Shown in pieces: positions 55,432-64,000 of a stretch of DNA of 64,000 bases. Location of the stretch: assembly GCF_001543325.1 (NCBI RefSeq), contig NZ_CP013355.1, forward strand, positions 496,001 through 560,000, written 5' to 3'. The notes beneath the pieces are model-generated. The model was not told the origin of the DNA and searched no databases. It was given only the letters and a program-made list of their open reading frames with translations. The first letter of the stretch is position 1. Each line of letters opens with the position of its first letter. Source of the stretch: Lutibacter profundi (GTDB lineage: Bacteria; Bacteroidota; Bacteroidia; Flavobacteriales; Flavobacteriaceae). Both the position numbers and the translations under genes were made by a program.

Positions 55432-56178
55432 TTAATTATTCAATATATAATTTTCAATTTCTTTCATACTAATTTTATGCTCGTAAATGGCTTTTCCAAT
55501 AATAGTTCCTTCACATCCCATTGCGGCCAATTTTGGCAATTCATCAAATGTTGAAATTCCTCCCGAAGCTATTAATTTTATATTCTCGACTTCGCTCGAT
55601 GTGACATTAATTTCATTTAAAATTTTTTGATACAATTCAAATGAAGGCCCTTGCAACATGCCATCTTTAGAAATATCTGTACAAATTACATACCTAATTC
55701 CTTCTTTTACATAGTTTTGAATAAAAGGAATTAATTCCTCATCAGATTCTTCTAACCACCCACCCACAGCCACCTTTTCGTTGTTTGCATCTGCACCCAA
55801 TATAATTTTATCGGTACCAAATTTTTGCAACCAACTTTTAAATACAGCTGGTTTTTTAACTGCAATACTACCTCCCGTAATTTGATTTGCACCCGATTCA
55901 AAAGCAATTCGTAAATCTTCATCAGATTTTAATCCACCGCCAAAATCAATGCTTAAATTTGTTTTGGCTGCAATGGTTTCTAACACTTTATAATTTACAA
56001 TATGACTTGCTTTTGCGCCATCTAAATCAACCAAATGCAAATAGTTAACTCCGTGATTTTCAAACATTTTAGCTACTTCTAACGGATTTTCATTATAAAT
56101 TATTTTTGTGCTATAATCTCCTTTTGAAAGGCGTACACATTTGCCGTTTATAATATCTATTGCGGGTATTATTCTCAT
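55432..56178 (-). CDS. hisA: Phosphoribosyl-formimino-AICAR-P isomerase
   Basis: 248-residue TIM-barrel isomerase. [20 protein letters not shown] carries the catalytic Asp8; [15 protein letters not shown] and [14 protein letters not shown] are the phosphate loops, and [15 protein letters not shown] holds the second Asp. Between helix and strand, [17 protein letters not shown] contains VTSSEVE, the translation of an 8-codon cgaagtcgag-type repeat word (55584-55607) absent from standard HisA. It remains in frame and near a surface loop, so function is plausible. Confidence 0.95.
   Translation of the reverse strand: MRIIPAIDIINGKCVRLSKGDYSTKIIYNENPLEVAKMFENHGVNYLHLVDLDGAKASHIVNYKVLETIAAKTNLSIDFGGGLKSDEDLRIAFESGANQITGGSIAVKKPAVFKSWLQKFGTDKIILGADANNEKVAVGGWLEESDEELIPFIQNYVKEGIRYVICTDISKDGMLQGPSFELYQKILNEINVTSSEVENIKLIASGGISTFDELPKLAAMGCEGTIIGKAIYEHKISMKEIENYILNN
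55584..55607. repeat. Short repeat word in frame within hisA
   Basis: tctcgacttcgctcgatgtg plus acat; the arms tcgac/tcga and ctcgacttcgctcga-like symmetry match an intergenic repeat type. It adds about eight residues to HisA. Confidence 0.55.
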
Positions 56179-56196
56179 TTTTATTGTTTATTTATT

Positions 56197-56275
56197 CGTC
56201 ATGCTGAACTAGTTTCAGCATCTCATGATTATTGTACCTTTTAGTTTGTGACCCTGAAACAAGTTCAGGGTGACG
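56197..56275. repeat. Palindromic repeats between hisH and hisA
   Basis: cgtcatgctgaactagtttc palindrome, AT-rich spacer, then gaccctgaaacaagttcagg followed by gtgacg. It has the same two-part layout as the units of the tandem array at 4421-4701. Confidence 0.85.
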
Positions 56276-56282
56276 TTTATTT

Positions 56283-56864
56283 TTATAACGCTAAAAAATT
56301 CTTTAATATTTGTTCCCCAGCCTTGCTACTTTTTTCTGGATGAAATTGAGTTCCATAAAAATTATCTTTTTGCAATGCAGAAGCATATTTTATTCCATAA
56401 TCTGTAATTGCAATGGCTTCATTATTTAATGGAACATAAAAACTATGTACCAAATACATATACTCTTTTTCCTTAATTCCTTTAAATAAATCCGATTTTA
56501 AATTTTCAATTTGATTCCATCCTATTTGAGGAACTTTAACGCTATTGTTAAACTTCACAACGTCACAATCAAAAATACCTAAGCCTTGTGTATTGCCCTC
56601 TTCACAATAATTACACATTAACTGCATTCCTAAACAAATTCCTAAAACAGGTTGTTTCAACGTTGGTATTAACCTATCTAAACCGCTTATTTTTAGCTTT
56701 TTCATAGCGCTACTTGCCTCTCCAACACCAGGGAAAATAACTTTATCTGCCGTTTTTATGGCTACTGCATCATCCGATAAAATTGCTTCATAACCCAAAC
56801 GCTGAATGGCAAATTTTATAGATTGGATATTTCCTGCTCCGTAGTTTATAATTACTATTTTCAT
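56283..56864 (-). CDS. hisH: Imidazole glycerol phosphate synthase, glutaminase subunit
   Basis: 193-residue class I glutamine amidotransferase. NYGAGNIQSIKFA starts the protein; the catalytic Cys is in VLGICLGMQLM and the His-Glu pair in GTQFHPEKSSKAG. It supplies ammonia to HisF. It is separated from hisA by a palindromic repeat block. Confidence 0.96.
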   Translation of the reverse strand: MKIVIINYGAGNIQSIKFAIQRLGYEAILSDDAVAIKTADKVIFPGVGEASSAMKKLKISGLDRLIPTLKQPVLGICLGMQLMCNYCEEGNTQGLGIFDCDVVKFNNSVKVPQIGWNQIENLKSDLFKGIKEKEYMYLVHSFYVPLNNEAIAITDYGIKYASALQKDNFYGTQFHPEKSSKAGEQILKNFLAL

Positions 56865-56931
56865 TCTATAGTATTGTGTATTAAGTATTGAATAAAAAAT
56901 TAAAATCTAATATTTCAATTCTCACATCTTT

Positions 56932-58068
56932 TTATAGCATTCCTTTTGTACTTGGTAAAATCATTTTTTCTGAATCTCTTTTTACAGCGGCTTTTATAGC
57001 TTTTGAAAATGCTTTAAAAATGGCTTCAATTTTATGATGTTCGTTAGTTCCCTCAGCTTTTATATTTAAATTACATTTGGCACCATCGGTAAACGATTTA
57101 AACAAGTGGTAGAACATTTCAGTTGGCATTTCACCAATTTTTTCACGTTTAAAATCTGCATCCCAAACCAACCAATTTCTACCTCCAAAATCAATAGCAA
57201 CTTGTGCCAAACAATCATCCATTGGTAAACAAAAACCATAACGTTCAATGCCCAGTTTACTTCCCAAAGCTTTAGCATAAACTTCACCCAAGGCAATCAT
57301 AGTATCCTCTATTGTATGATGTTCATCAACTTCTAAATCTCCTTTTACTTGTAGGGTTACGTCCATATTTCCGTGACGTGCAATTTGATCGAGCATATGA
57401 TCAAAAAAAGCAATTCCTGTTGAAATATCACTTTTCCCTGTTCCATCTAAATTTAGTTTAATATAAATTTTAGTTTCGTTGGTATTACGAGTTAGTTCAG
57501 CAGTACGATTTTTCAGTTTTAAAAATTCGTAAATTTGTTGCCAATTGTTGCTTTCCAGAGCAATAACATCATTTAATTCGTCTCTTTTTACCGTGATTTC
57601 GCTAGTTCCTAAATTGGTATTATCATTGATAAAGATTCCTTTTGAACCTAAATTTTTAGCCAATTCAACATCTGTTAATCGATCTCCAATTACATAAGAG
57701 TTTTCTAAATCATAATCTTCAGAAAAATATTTCGTTAGTAATCCTGTTCCCGGTTTACGTGTATTTGCATTTTCATGTGGAAAAGTTCTATCTAAAAAAA
57801 CTTCATTAAATACAACGCCTTCATTTTCAAATGATTTCATTATAAAATTGTGAACAGGCCAAAAAGTATCTTCAGGAAAAATTGCTGTACCTAAACCATC
57901 TTGATTGGTAATCATCACCAATTCAAAATCTAACTCTTTTGCTATTTTTCCTAAATATGTAAATACTTTAGGGTAAAATATCATTTTATCAAATGCGTCA
58001 ATTTGTTCATCAACAGTTTCTTTAATTAGTGTGCCATCTCTATCTATAAATAATACTTTTTTCTTCAT
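56932..58068 (-). CDS. hisB: Histidinol-phosphatase / imidazoleglycerol-phosphate dehydratase
   Basis: 378-residue bifunctional protein. The N-terminal HAD phosphatase (about 1-165) starts [12 protein letters not shown] with the nucleophile Asp pair and includes [11 protein letters not shown] and [11 protein letters not shown]. The C-terminal IGPD dehydratase has [31 protein letters not shown] and [19 protein letters not shown], with the metal-binding His repeats. The enzyme covers steps 6 and 8 of the pathway. The gene ends one base before hisC's stop in the reverse sense, so coupling to hisC is close. Confidence 0.97.
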   Translation of the reverse strand: MKKKVLFIDRDGTLIKETVDEQIDAFDKMIFYPKVFTYLGKIAKELDFELVMITNQDGLGTAIFPEDTFWPVHNFIMKSFENEGVVFNEVFLDRTFPHENANTRKPGTGLLTKYFSEDYDLENSYVIGDRLTDVELAKNLGSKGIFINDNTNLGTSEITVKRDELNDVIALESNNWQQIYEFLKLKNRTAELTRNTNETKIYIKLNLDGTGKSDISTGIAFFDHMLDQIARHGNMDVTLQVKGDLEVDEHHTIEDTMIALGEVYAKALGSKLGIERYGFCLPMDDCLAQVAIDFGGRNWLVWDADFKREKIGEMPTEMFYHLFKSFTDGAKCNLNIKAEGTNEHHKIEAIFKAFSKAIKAAVKRDSEKMILPSTKGML

Positions 58069-58069
58069 T

Positions 58070-59119
58070 TTATAACTCTTTTAATGCATTTATCAATTTT
58101 ATATTTTCACTTTTTGTTCCAACGGTTAAACGCAAGGTGTTTTTACACAAAGGCTGTGTTGTTCTATTACGAATTACAATTCCTTTTTCAATTAATTGAC
58201 CATACCTTTTAGTGGCATCATCTACTTTAACCAACACAAAATTTGCATCTGTTGGATATACTTTTTCAATAAAAGAAATCAATTTTAATTTAGCTATCAA
58301 CTTATCTCGTTGTTCTAAAATTTTTTCAATTTCATTTCTAACTTTATTTTTTGTTAAAATTCGCTTTAAAGCTCTTTGTTGCGTTAATTCATTTACGTTA
58401 TAAGGAGGTTTAATTTTATTTAACACCGCAATAATTTCTTCGGAAGCATAACAAATTCCCAATCGTATTCCTGCCATACCATAGGCTTTTGACAAGGTTT
58501 GTGTAATAATTAAATTCGGAAATTCACTTAAACGTTCTAACCAACTTTTTTGGGAAGAAAAATCGATATAAGCTTCATCAATCACCACCAATCCGTTAAA
58601 AGATTTTAATAGTTTTTCAACACTTTCATTAGAAAATGAATTTCCTGTAGGGTTGTTAGGTGAACATAAAAATAACAGTTTAGAATTGGCGTTAGCAACT
58701 TTTAAAATTTCATCAACATTAGGTTCAAAATTAGTAGTTAATAAAACCTCATTATCTTCAATATTATTAATGTTTGCCAACACTTTATACATTCCATACG
58801 TTGGCGGTAGTGTAATAATAGTATCTTGTTTTGGTTCACAAAATGCTCTAAAAATTAAGTCCAATACTTCATCACTTCCATTTCCTAATAAAATTTGATT
58901 TATAGGAACTCCTTTTAAATCAGACAACTTATTTTTAACTCTTGTTTGTTGCGGATCAGGATAACGATTTACACCATTTTCAAACGGATTTTCATTTGCA
59001 TCTAAAAATACCATTTCATTATCAAAATCCTTAAATTCATCTCTTGCAGATGCATATGGTTTTAGTGATTTGATGTTTTCACGAACTAAATTGGTGATGT
59101 TAAATATATTTGCTTCCAT
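58070..59119 (-). CDS. hisC: Histidinol-phosphate aminotransferase
   Basis: 349-residue fold-type I PLP aminotransferase. It shows [75 protein letters not shown] and the PLP lysine motif [16 protein letters not shown]. The short N-terminus before the core is normal for Bacteroidota HisC. It lies two bases from hisB. Confidence 0.96.
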   Translation of the reverse strand: MEANIFNITNLVRENIKSLKPYASARDEFKDFDNEMVFLDANENPFENGVNRYPDPQQTRVKNKLSDLKGVPINQILLGNGSDEVLDLIFRAFCEPKQDTIITLPPTYGMYKVLANINNIEDNEVLLTTNFEPNVDEILKVANANSKLLFLCSPNNPTGNSFSNESVEKLLKSFNGLVVIDEAYIDFSSQKSWLERLSEFPNLIITQTLSKAYGMAGIRLGICYASEEIIAVLNKIKPPYNVNELTQQRALKRILTKNKVRNEIEKILEQRDKLIAKLKLISFIEKVYPTDANFVLVKVDDATKRYGQLIEKGIVIRNRTTQPLCKNTLRLTVGTKSENIKLINALKEL

Positions 59120-59233
59120 TTATTACATTCTATACTTAATTTAAAGTCTCATTTAAAATTATTTCTCATTTACTGTGGCAATCTCAATCTTTAAAACCCA
59201 TTATCACGTCACTATTATTCCTTATAATAACAT

Positions 59234-60523
59234 TTACTTCAAACTATTTAAGCGTAAAGTTACTGCATTTTTATGCGCATCTAAGCCTTCAGCTTCCGCC
59301 ATTAGTTCAATTGTATTTCCAATATTTTGAATTCCTTTTTTTGAAATTTTTTGAAATGTAATAGCTTTTAAAAACGAATCTAAATTTACTCCTGAGTAGG
59401 CTTTTGAATAGCCATTTGTTGGCAACGTATGGTTTGTTCCTGAAGCGTAATCTCCTGCGCTTTCTGGCGTGTAATTTCCAATAAATACAGAACCTGCATT
59501 TTGAACTCCATCTATATAAAAATCGTTATCATTTGTACAAATTATAAAGTGTTCAGGGCCGTATTCATTAATTAATTCTAAAGCAGTTTCTTTAGTTTCA
59601 AGATATATTAATTTTGAATTTTCGATTGCTTTTTCAGCAATCTTCTTTCTAGACAAATTCAGAATTTGCTTCTCAATTTCATTTTCTATTGCTTCTAATT
59701 TAGTTTTAGATGTTGATACTAAAATTACCTGACTATCAATACCATGCTCTGCCTGACTTAACAAATCGGAAGCCACAAAACTTGCATTTGCTGTTTCATC
59801 TGCAACCACTAACAATTCACTTGGCCCAGCAGGCATATCAATAGCAACTCCGTATTTTGTTGCCAATTGTTTGGCTGCTGTTACATATTGATTTCCTGGT
59901 CCAAAAATTTTATAAACCTGTGGGATGGTTTCCGTTCCAAAAGTTAAACTTGCAATTGCTTGTATGCCTCCTACTTTTAATATTTTAGTGATTCCACATA
60001 AATTTGCTGCATATAAAATAGCGGGATTTATTTTTCCTTTTTTAGTAGGTGGTGTAGCTAAAATAATTTCTTTACAACCTGCAATTTTAGCTGGAACAGC
60101 TAACATTAACACTGATGAGAATAAAGGAGCTGTTCCGCCAGGAATGTATAAACCCACTTTTTGAATAGGCCTTTTTTCTTGCCAACAAACAACACCTTCA
60201 ACAGTTTCTACAACTACTTTTGAAGTTTTTTGAGCAATATGAAATTTTTCTATATGTTGCTTCGCAATTTTAATTGCTTCTTTTAAATCATCTGAAATCA
60301 TATTTTCAGCTGCTGTAATTTCTTCTTTAGAAACAAAAAAATTAGTTAATTCTACGCCATCAAAAATAGAAGAATATCGCAATACACCATCATCTCCATT
60401 TCTTTTGATATCACTAAATATAGAAATAACCGTCTCTTCAATAGATTCAAAAGATTGTGTAGGTCTCTTCAATATTTCAGACCACTCTTTTTTTTCTGGT
60501 TTTATTATTTTTTTCATGTTCAA
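59234..60523 (-). CDS. hisD: Histidinol dehydrogenase
   Basis: 429 residues (or 427 from the ATG two codons later). Zn- and NAD-dependent, catalysing the last two oxidations to histidine. It has GLYIPGGTAPLFSSVLMLAVPAKIAG, KVGGIQAIASLTFGTETIP, KIFGPGNQYVTAAKQ, DMPAGPSELLV, DLLSQAEHGIDSQVILVS (Zn ligands and catalytic His region) and GTNHTLPTNGYSKAYSG. It precedes hisC with a 114-base gap holding a degenerate repeat (ggcaatctcaatc...cacgtcac). Confidence 0.97.
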   Translation of the reverse strand: MNMKKIIKPEKKEWSEILKRPTQSFESIEETVISIFSDIKRNGDDGVLRYSSIFDGVELTNFFVSKEEITAAENMISDDLKEAIKIAKQHIEKFHIAQKTSKVVVETVEGVVCWQEKRPIQKVGLYIPGGTAPLFSSVLMLAVPAKIAGCKEIILATPPTKKGKINPAILYAANLCGITKILKVGGIQAIASLTFGTETIPQVYKIFGPGNQYVTAAKQLATKYGVAIDMPAGPSELLVVADETANASFVASDLLSQAEHGIDSQVILVSTSKTKLEAIENEIEKQILNLSRKKIAEKAIENSKLIYLETKETALELINEYGPEHFIICTNDNDFYIDGVQNAGSVFIGNYTPESAGDYASGTNHTLPTNGYSKAYSGVNLDSFLKAITFQKISKKGIQNIGNTIELMAEAEGLDAHKNAVTLRLNSLK

Positions 60524-60535
60524 GTATTAACAAAT

Positions 60536-61393
60536 TTACAATACCATTTTTTCAATTGGAATTACTAATAAACCTTCTGCACCTTGTGCTTTTAATTCAT
60601 CTAAAACTTCCCAAAATGAATTTTTTTCAATTACCGTATGAATAGAGCTCCAACCTTCTTCAGCTAAAGGTAAAACAGTTGGACTACGCATTCCTGGTAA
60701 TAATTTAATAATTGCTTCAATTTTATTATTTGGAGCATTCATTAAAATATATTTTGATTTCCGTGCTCTTAATACAGCTTGAATTCTAAACTGAAGTTTA
60801 TCAAGATTTTTTTGATTTTCACTAGAAATTTTTGGAGATACTGCTAAAACCGCCTCACTTTTCAGCATTACTTCAACTTCCTTTAAGTTGTTTTTAAATA
60901 AGGTACTCCCGCTTGAAACAATATCGCAAATAGCATCAGCCAACCCAATATTTGGTGCAATTTCAACGGAACCATTAATTAAGTGAATATCAGGCGTTAC
61001 ATTGTATTTTTTGAAGTAATTTAATACTGTATTTGGGTATGAAGTGGCTATTCTCATTCCATCTAAATCCTCAATACTATTGTAAGTGTTTTCTTTTGGT
61101 ATTGCAATAGAAACTCTGCATTTTGAAAATCCTAACTTTTCAGCAATGCCAATATCTGTTCCTTTTTCAATTAATACATTTTCACCAATAATAGCAATAT
61201 CTACTACTCCATCTCTTAAATATTGAGGAATATCGCCATTTCTTAAATATAAAACTTCTAATGGAAAATTACTTGCTATTGCCTTTAATTGATCTTTACC
61301 ATTATCAATTGAAATTCCACAATCTTTAAGTAATTTCAAAGAATCTTCATTTAATCTACCTGATTTTTGAACTGCGATTTTAATTTTTTTCAT
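60536..61393 (-). CDS. hisG: ATP phosphoribosyltransferase (long form)
   Basis: 285 residues from the ATG giving MKKIKIAVQKSGRLNEDSL, the usual start; an in-frame upstream ATG at 61459 would begin inside the attenuator hairpin and is rejected. It catalyses the first step, joining ATP and PRPP. The catalytic domains show RDGVVDIAIIGENVLIE, LGFSKCRVSIAIP and DIVSSGSTLFKNNLKEVE (PRPP loop). The HisG_C regulatory domain (about 210-285: MNAPNNKIEAIIKLLPGMRS, IPIEKMVL) marks the long, histidine-inhibited form. It is the first structural gene after the leader. Confidence 0.97.
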   Translation of the reverse strand: MKKIKIAVQKSGRLNEDSLKLLKDCGISIDNGKDQLKAIASNFPLEVLYLRNGDIPQYLRDGVVDIAIIGENVLIEKGTDIGIAEKLGFSKCRVSIAIPKENTYNSIEDLDGMRIATSYPNTVLNYFKKYNVTPDIHLINGSVEIAPNIGLADAICDIVSSGSTLFKNNLKEVEVMLKSEAVLAVSPKISSENQKNLDKLQFRIQAVLRARKSKYILMNAPNNKIEAIIKLLPGMRSPTVLPLAEEGWSSIHTVIEKNSFWEVLDELKAQGAEGLLVIPIEKMVL

Positions 61394-61433
61394 TTGTTTA
61401 TTATATGTGTTAAAGAAAATCAAGTAGTGTTCA

Positions 61434-61468
61434 ACAAAAAACCCGCTTGATTTACTCAAACGGGTTTA
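61434..61468 (-). terminator. Attenuator terminator of the his operon
   Basis: On the minus strand aacccgtttga pairs with tcaagcgggtt across a five-base loop, then six T. It lies between the his leader peptide and hisG. The left arm's TTTGAGT can pair instead with ACTCAA in the leader codons (about 61506-61512), giving a possible antiterminator. Confidence 0.9.
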
Positions 61469-61498
61469 AAATATATTTTTAATTTATTCAATACATTT

Positions 61499-61555
61499 TT
61501 AGCTCACTTGAGTGTAAGTATAAAAATGATGATGATGTGATTGAATAAAATTCAT
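61499..61555 (-). CDS. hisL: His operon leader peptide
   Basis: 18-codon frame, MNFIQSHHHHFYTYTQVS, with four consecutive CAT/CAC His codons at positions 7-10. It lies just before the attenuator hairpin and hisG, and just after a TATATTTG promoter box. The layout is the classic one: when charged tRNA-His is scarce, the ribosome stalls on the His run, the leader pairs with the terminator's left arm, and transcription continues into hisG. It is too short to be seen as a normal gene. Confidence is high because peptide, hairpin and operon order all agree. Confidence 0.92.
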   Translation of the reverse strand: MNFIQSHHHHFYTYTQVS

Positions 61556-61573
61556 TAATCTAGTTTTGTTGTG

Positions 61574-61581
61574 CAAATATA
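61574..61581 (-). promoter_or_regulatory. -7 box of the his operon
   Basis: TATATTTG on the minus strand, 18 bases before the leader ATG. It matches TAnnTTTG fully. No clear -33 TTTG at the expected distance. Confidence 0.6.
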
Positions 61582-61852
61582 TAAATTAGTTTTAAATCTT
61601 CACTAATCATTGTTATTAATTTAACAAAAAGGTACTTTCTGTTAAAATAAATTTTAAAAGTCAGTAGATAATTATTTAAAACTATAAAATGTGGGATATA
61701 AAATAGAAGAATATTTCGACTGCACTCTACCTGACACTCATAAAGAGAATTACTCAATTCTTAATATGAAATTCAATTAAATTGTTTACAACTCCTTAAT
61801 AACTTCAACCTTTTAACTTCGTTTGGTTTTAAGCAATTATGAATTATTTATT

Positions 61853-61860
61853 TAAATTTG
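61853..61860 (+). promoter_or_regulatory. Candidate -7 box for purL
   Basis: TAAATTTG, 33 bases before the ATG. A TTTG at 61822-61825 lies somewhat farther away than the usual -33 spacing. Confidence 0.5.
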
Positions 61861-61893
61861 TGCATTCTAACAACACACTAAATAAATCAATTT

Positions 61894-64000
61894 ATGATTC
61901 TCTTCTTTGGAAACACAAACAGTAAAATATACGCTGTACAAACGTCAAAAGAACTTTCGCAAGAAAACACGCTAAAATTAATCTGGCTTTTTGGAAATTT
62001 ACAACTACTATCTAAGGCATCTATTGATGCTTTTTTTATTGGTCCACGTGCAGCTATGATTACTCCTTGGAGTACAAATGCTGTTGAAATAACCCAAAAT
62101 ATGGGTATAAAAGGTATTCTACGAATTGAAGAATTTATAGCTTCAAACAAAGATGAAGATTTTGATGCAATGATTTTTCAAAAATATAAAGAATTGAATC
62201 AAGATATTTTTAGAATTGATGTAACACCTGAACCTATTATAGAAATCGAAGATATTCAAGCTTATAATCAACAAGAAGGATTATCCTTAAACAAGGAAGA
62301 AATTGATTATTTAAATAAACTAAGTACCAAAATTGGTCGGAAATTAACTGATTCTGAAGTGTTTGGATTTTCACAAGTGAATTCTGAACACTGTCGGCAT
62401 AAAATATTTAATGGCACATTTATTATTGATGGTAAAGAAATGCCCTCTTCACTATTTAAACTCATTAGAAAAACTTCAGAACAAAACCCTAACGGAATTG
62501 TTTCAGCATATAAAGACAATGTTGCCTTTGTTAAAGGGCCAACCGTAGAGCAATTTGCACCAAAATCTGCCGACAAACCCGATTTTTATGAGAAAAAAGA
62601 ATTCAATTCAGTAATTTCTTTAAAAGCTGAAACACATAATTTTCCAACAACCGTTGAACCTTTTAATGGTGCAGCAACGGGTTCAGGAGGTGAAATTAGA
62701 GATAGACTTGCCGGAGGAAAAGGCTCCTTGCCTTTAGCAGGAACTGCTGTTTACATGACTTCGTATTCTCGTTTAAATGACACTTCAACTCCGCTCAGCA
62801 ACCATAACAGACCTTGGGAGCAAGCTATGCAAGAACGTAAATGGTTGTACCAAACACCCATGGATATTTTAATAAAAGCTTCAAACGGAGCTTCTGATTT
62901 TGGTAATAAATTTGGACAACCCCTAATTACAGGTTCGGTACTTACTTTTGAGCACGAATACTTCGACAAGCTCAATATGACATCTCGTAAATTAGGTTAC
63001 GATAAGGTAATTATGCAAGCTGGAGGTATTGGATACGGAAAAGCGGAACAAGCATTAAAAGACAAACCTGCCAAAGGTGATAAAATTATTATTTTAGGTG
63101 GTGATAATTATAGAATTGGTATGGGTGGTGCCGCTGTATCTTCTGCTGATACTGGTGAATTTGCAAGTGGTATTGAATTAAACGCCGTACAACGTTCCAA
63201 TCCTGAAATGCAAAAAAGAGCTGCAAATGCCATTCGTGGAATGGTTGAAAATGATGTCAATACCATTGTTTCTATTCACGATCACGGTGCTGGCGGACAT
63301 TTAAACTGCTTATCTGAATTGGTTGAAGAAACAGGCGGATTAATAGATTTAGATAAATTACCAATTGGTGACCCTACGCTGTCGGCAAAAGAAATTATAG
63401 GAAACGAATCTCAAGAACGGATGGGATTGGTTATTGGAGAAAAAGATGCTGAATATTTGCATAGAATTGCAGATCGTGAACGCGCTCCTTATTATGAAGT
63501 TGGAGAAGTTACCAATAACAATCGTTTTACTTTTGAATCTAAAACTACAGGCGAAAAACCAATGGATTTAGATTTGTTTGATATGTTTGGAAGTTCTCCT
63601 AAAACAATTATGAGAGATCAAACTATTGTTTACAATTATACGGATTTAGAGTATTCAATAAGAAATATTTCAACCTATTTGGAACAAGTACTTCAATTAG
63701 AAGCTGTTGCTTGTAAAGATTGGTTAACCAATAAAGTTGATCGTTGTGTGGGCGGAAAAGTTGCTAAACAACAATGTGCCGGTCCTTTACAATTACCTTT
63801 AAATAATTGTGGTGTTATGGCGTTGGATTACAATGGGAAAGAAGGAATTGCTACTTCTATTGGGCACGCTCCTATTGCTGCATTAATTGACCCAGCGGCC
63901 GGAAGTAGAAATGCCATCGCTGAATCTTTATCAAATATTATTTGGGCACCTATAAAAGATGGTTTAAATGGAATTTCTTTGTCTGCAAATTGGATGTGGC
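61894..64000 (+). CDS. purL: Phosphoribosylformylglycinamidine synthase, large form (partial, runs off the window)
   Basis: The first 702 codons of PurL (FGAM synthase; the family is about 1220 residues in this clade), a purine-synthesis amidotransferase. Readable motifs are FGFSQVNSEHCRHKIFNGTF (ATP-grasp-like start with the conserved EHCRHK), AETHNFPTTVEPFNGAATGSGGEIRD, RDRLAGGKGS, ASNGASDFGNKFGQP, GDKIIILGGDNYRIGMGGAAVSS and HDHGAGGHLNCLSELVEETG. Two short stretches look foreign: NDTSTPLSNH (residues 295-304) and YFDKLNMTS (356-364). Both are translations of intergenic repeat words and stay in frame. The gene is divergent from the his operon. Confidence 0.96.
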   Translation, partial: MILFFGNTNSKIYAVQTSKELSQENTLKLIWLFGNLQLLSKASIDAFFIGPRAAMITPWSTNAVEITQNMGIKGILRIEEFIASNKDEDFDAMIFQKYKELNQDIFRIDVTPEPIIEIEDIQAYNQQEGLSLNKEEIDYLNKLSTKIGRKLTDSEVFGFSQVNSEHCRHKIFNGTFIIDGKEMPSSLFKLIRKTSEQNPNGIVSAYKDNVAFVKGPTVEQFAPKSADKPDFYEKKEFNSVISLKAETHNFPTTVEPFNGAATGSGGEIRDRLAGGKGSLPLAGTAVYMTSYSRLNDTSTPLSNHNRPWEQAMQERKWLYQTPMDILIKASNGASDFGNKFGQPLITGSVLTFEHEYFDKLNMTSRKLGYDKVIMQAGGIGYGKAEQALKDKPAKGDKIIILGGDNYRIGMGGAAVSSADTGEFASGIELNAVQRSNPEMQKRAANAIRGMVENDVNTIVSIHDHGAGGHLNCLSELVEETGGLIDLDKLPIGDPTLSAKEIIGNESQERMGLVIGEKDAEYLHRIADRERAPYYEVGEVTNNNRFTFESKTTGEKPMDLDLFDMFGSSPKTIMRDQTIVYNYTDLEYSIRNISTYLEQVLQLEAVACKDWLTNKVDRCVGGKVAKQQCAGPLQLPLNNCGVMALDYNGKEGIATSIGHAPIAALIDPAAGSRNAIAESLSNIIWAPIKDGLNGISLSANWMW
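62776..62805. repeat. Repeat word in frame within purL (first)
   Basis: gacacttcaactccgctcag followed by caaccat: a cacttcaactccgctcagc-type intergenic word, adding NDTSTPLSNH between SYSRL and NRPWEQ where relatives run straight through. Confidence 0.65.
62957..62984. repeat. Repeat word in frame within purL (second)
   Basis: acttcgacaagctcaatatg plus acatc, one base different from the acttcgacaagctcagtatg intergenic word type (compare 54556-54583). It adds YFDKLNMTS between TFEHE and RKLGYDKV. Confidence 0.7.

Noticed and set aside
61394-61459. 22-residue N-terminal extension of HisG
   Set aside because: It begins within the attenuator hairpin; the internal ATG gives the usual MKKIKIAVQKSGRL start.
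61520-61540. atgatgatgatg run on the plus strand as a microsatellite
   Set aside because: On the minus strand it is the His-codon run of the his leader peptide, in the right frame and place.
61560-61757. 65-codon minus-strand frame upstream of the his leader
   Set aside because: It runs through the his promoter region, has no recognisable domain and a low-complexity composition.

Overview
The window is AT-rich chromosomal DNA from a member of the Bacteroidota, most likely a Flavobacteriaceae species. The evidence is promoter -7 boxes of the TAnnTTTG type, a secreted nuclease with a type IX secretion (Por) C-terminal tail, a his operon in the order G-D-C-B-H-A-F-IE, and abundant small palindromic repeats of the cgtcatgctgaac / cgtcattgcgaa / gctcagtgtgaca kinds. 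The genus cannot be fixed from what is visible.

Positions 1-30289 hold a surface-polysaccharide locus, nearly all on the minus strand. It contains a PaaK/CapK-like adenylate-forming enzyme (cut by the left edge), an O-antigen ligase/polymerase-type membrane protein, about a dozen GT2/GT4/GT-B glycosyltransferases, a pyruvyl-transferase family protein, a nonulosonic-acid pair (a short NeuB and a NeuA fused to a HAD phosphatase), two extended SDR sugar-nucleotide enzymes, two methyltransferase-like proteins and a Wzm/Wzt ABC exporter. A plus-strand HU-family gene with two decayed relatives (23404-25594) separates the glycosyltransferase block from the exporter block. The gene set suggests a polymer containing a CMP-activated Kdn- or sialic-like acid, made on a lipid carrier and exported by the ABC transporter.

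Positions 30339-50168 carry mostly housekeeping genes: ftcD, an S9 peptidase with an unusual SUMF1-like tail, guaB, a 5'-nucleotidase lipoprotein, an alpha/beta hydrolase, mvaB, a LysE exporter, pyrD, pheT, recG and an RsmB/NOP rRNA methyltransferase. Within this stretch, a lipoprotein gene plus the tail of another gene sits between two direct copies of the mvaB 3' end and hydrolase 5' end. Positions 50243-53068 encode a secreted endonuclease I with FN3 and lamin-tail domains. Positions 53199-61581 carry a complete his operon with a readable leader peptide (four His codons in a row) and an attenuator hairpin. purL starts at 61894 and runs off the right edge.

The strongest recurring theme is the behaviour of the small repeats. 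They fill intergenic gaps, sit between genes of the his operon, supply stop codons and tails to neighbouring genes, and lie in frame inside coding sequences: two blocks in a glycosyltransferase, a short piece in hisA and two short pieces in purL. Two GIY-YIG nuclease genes (one intact, one decayed) and one frameshifted four-helix-bundle (S23-type) gene are each bracketed by repeat copies in the same orientation. This makes a repeat-plus-small-gene cassette the most interesting candidate for an undescribed mobile system here.
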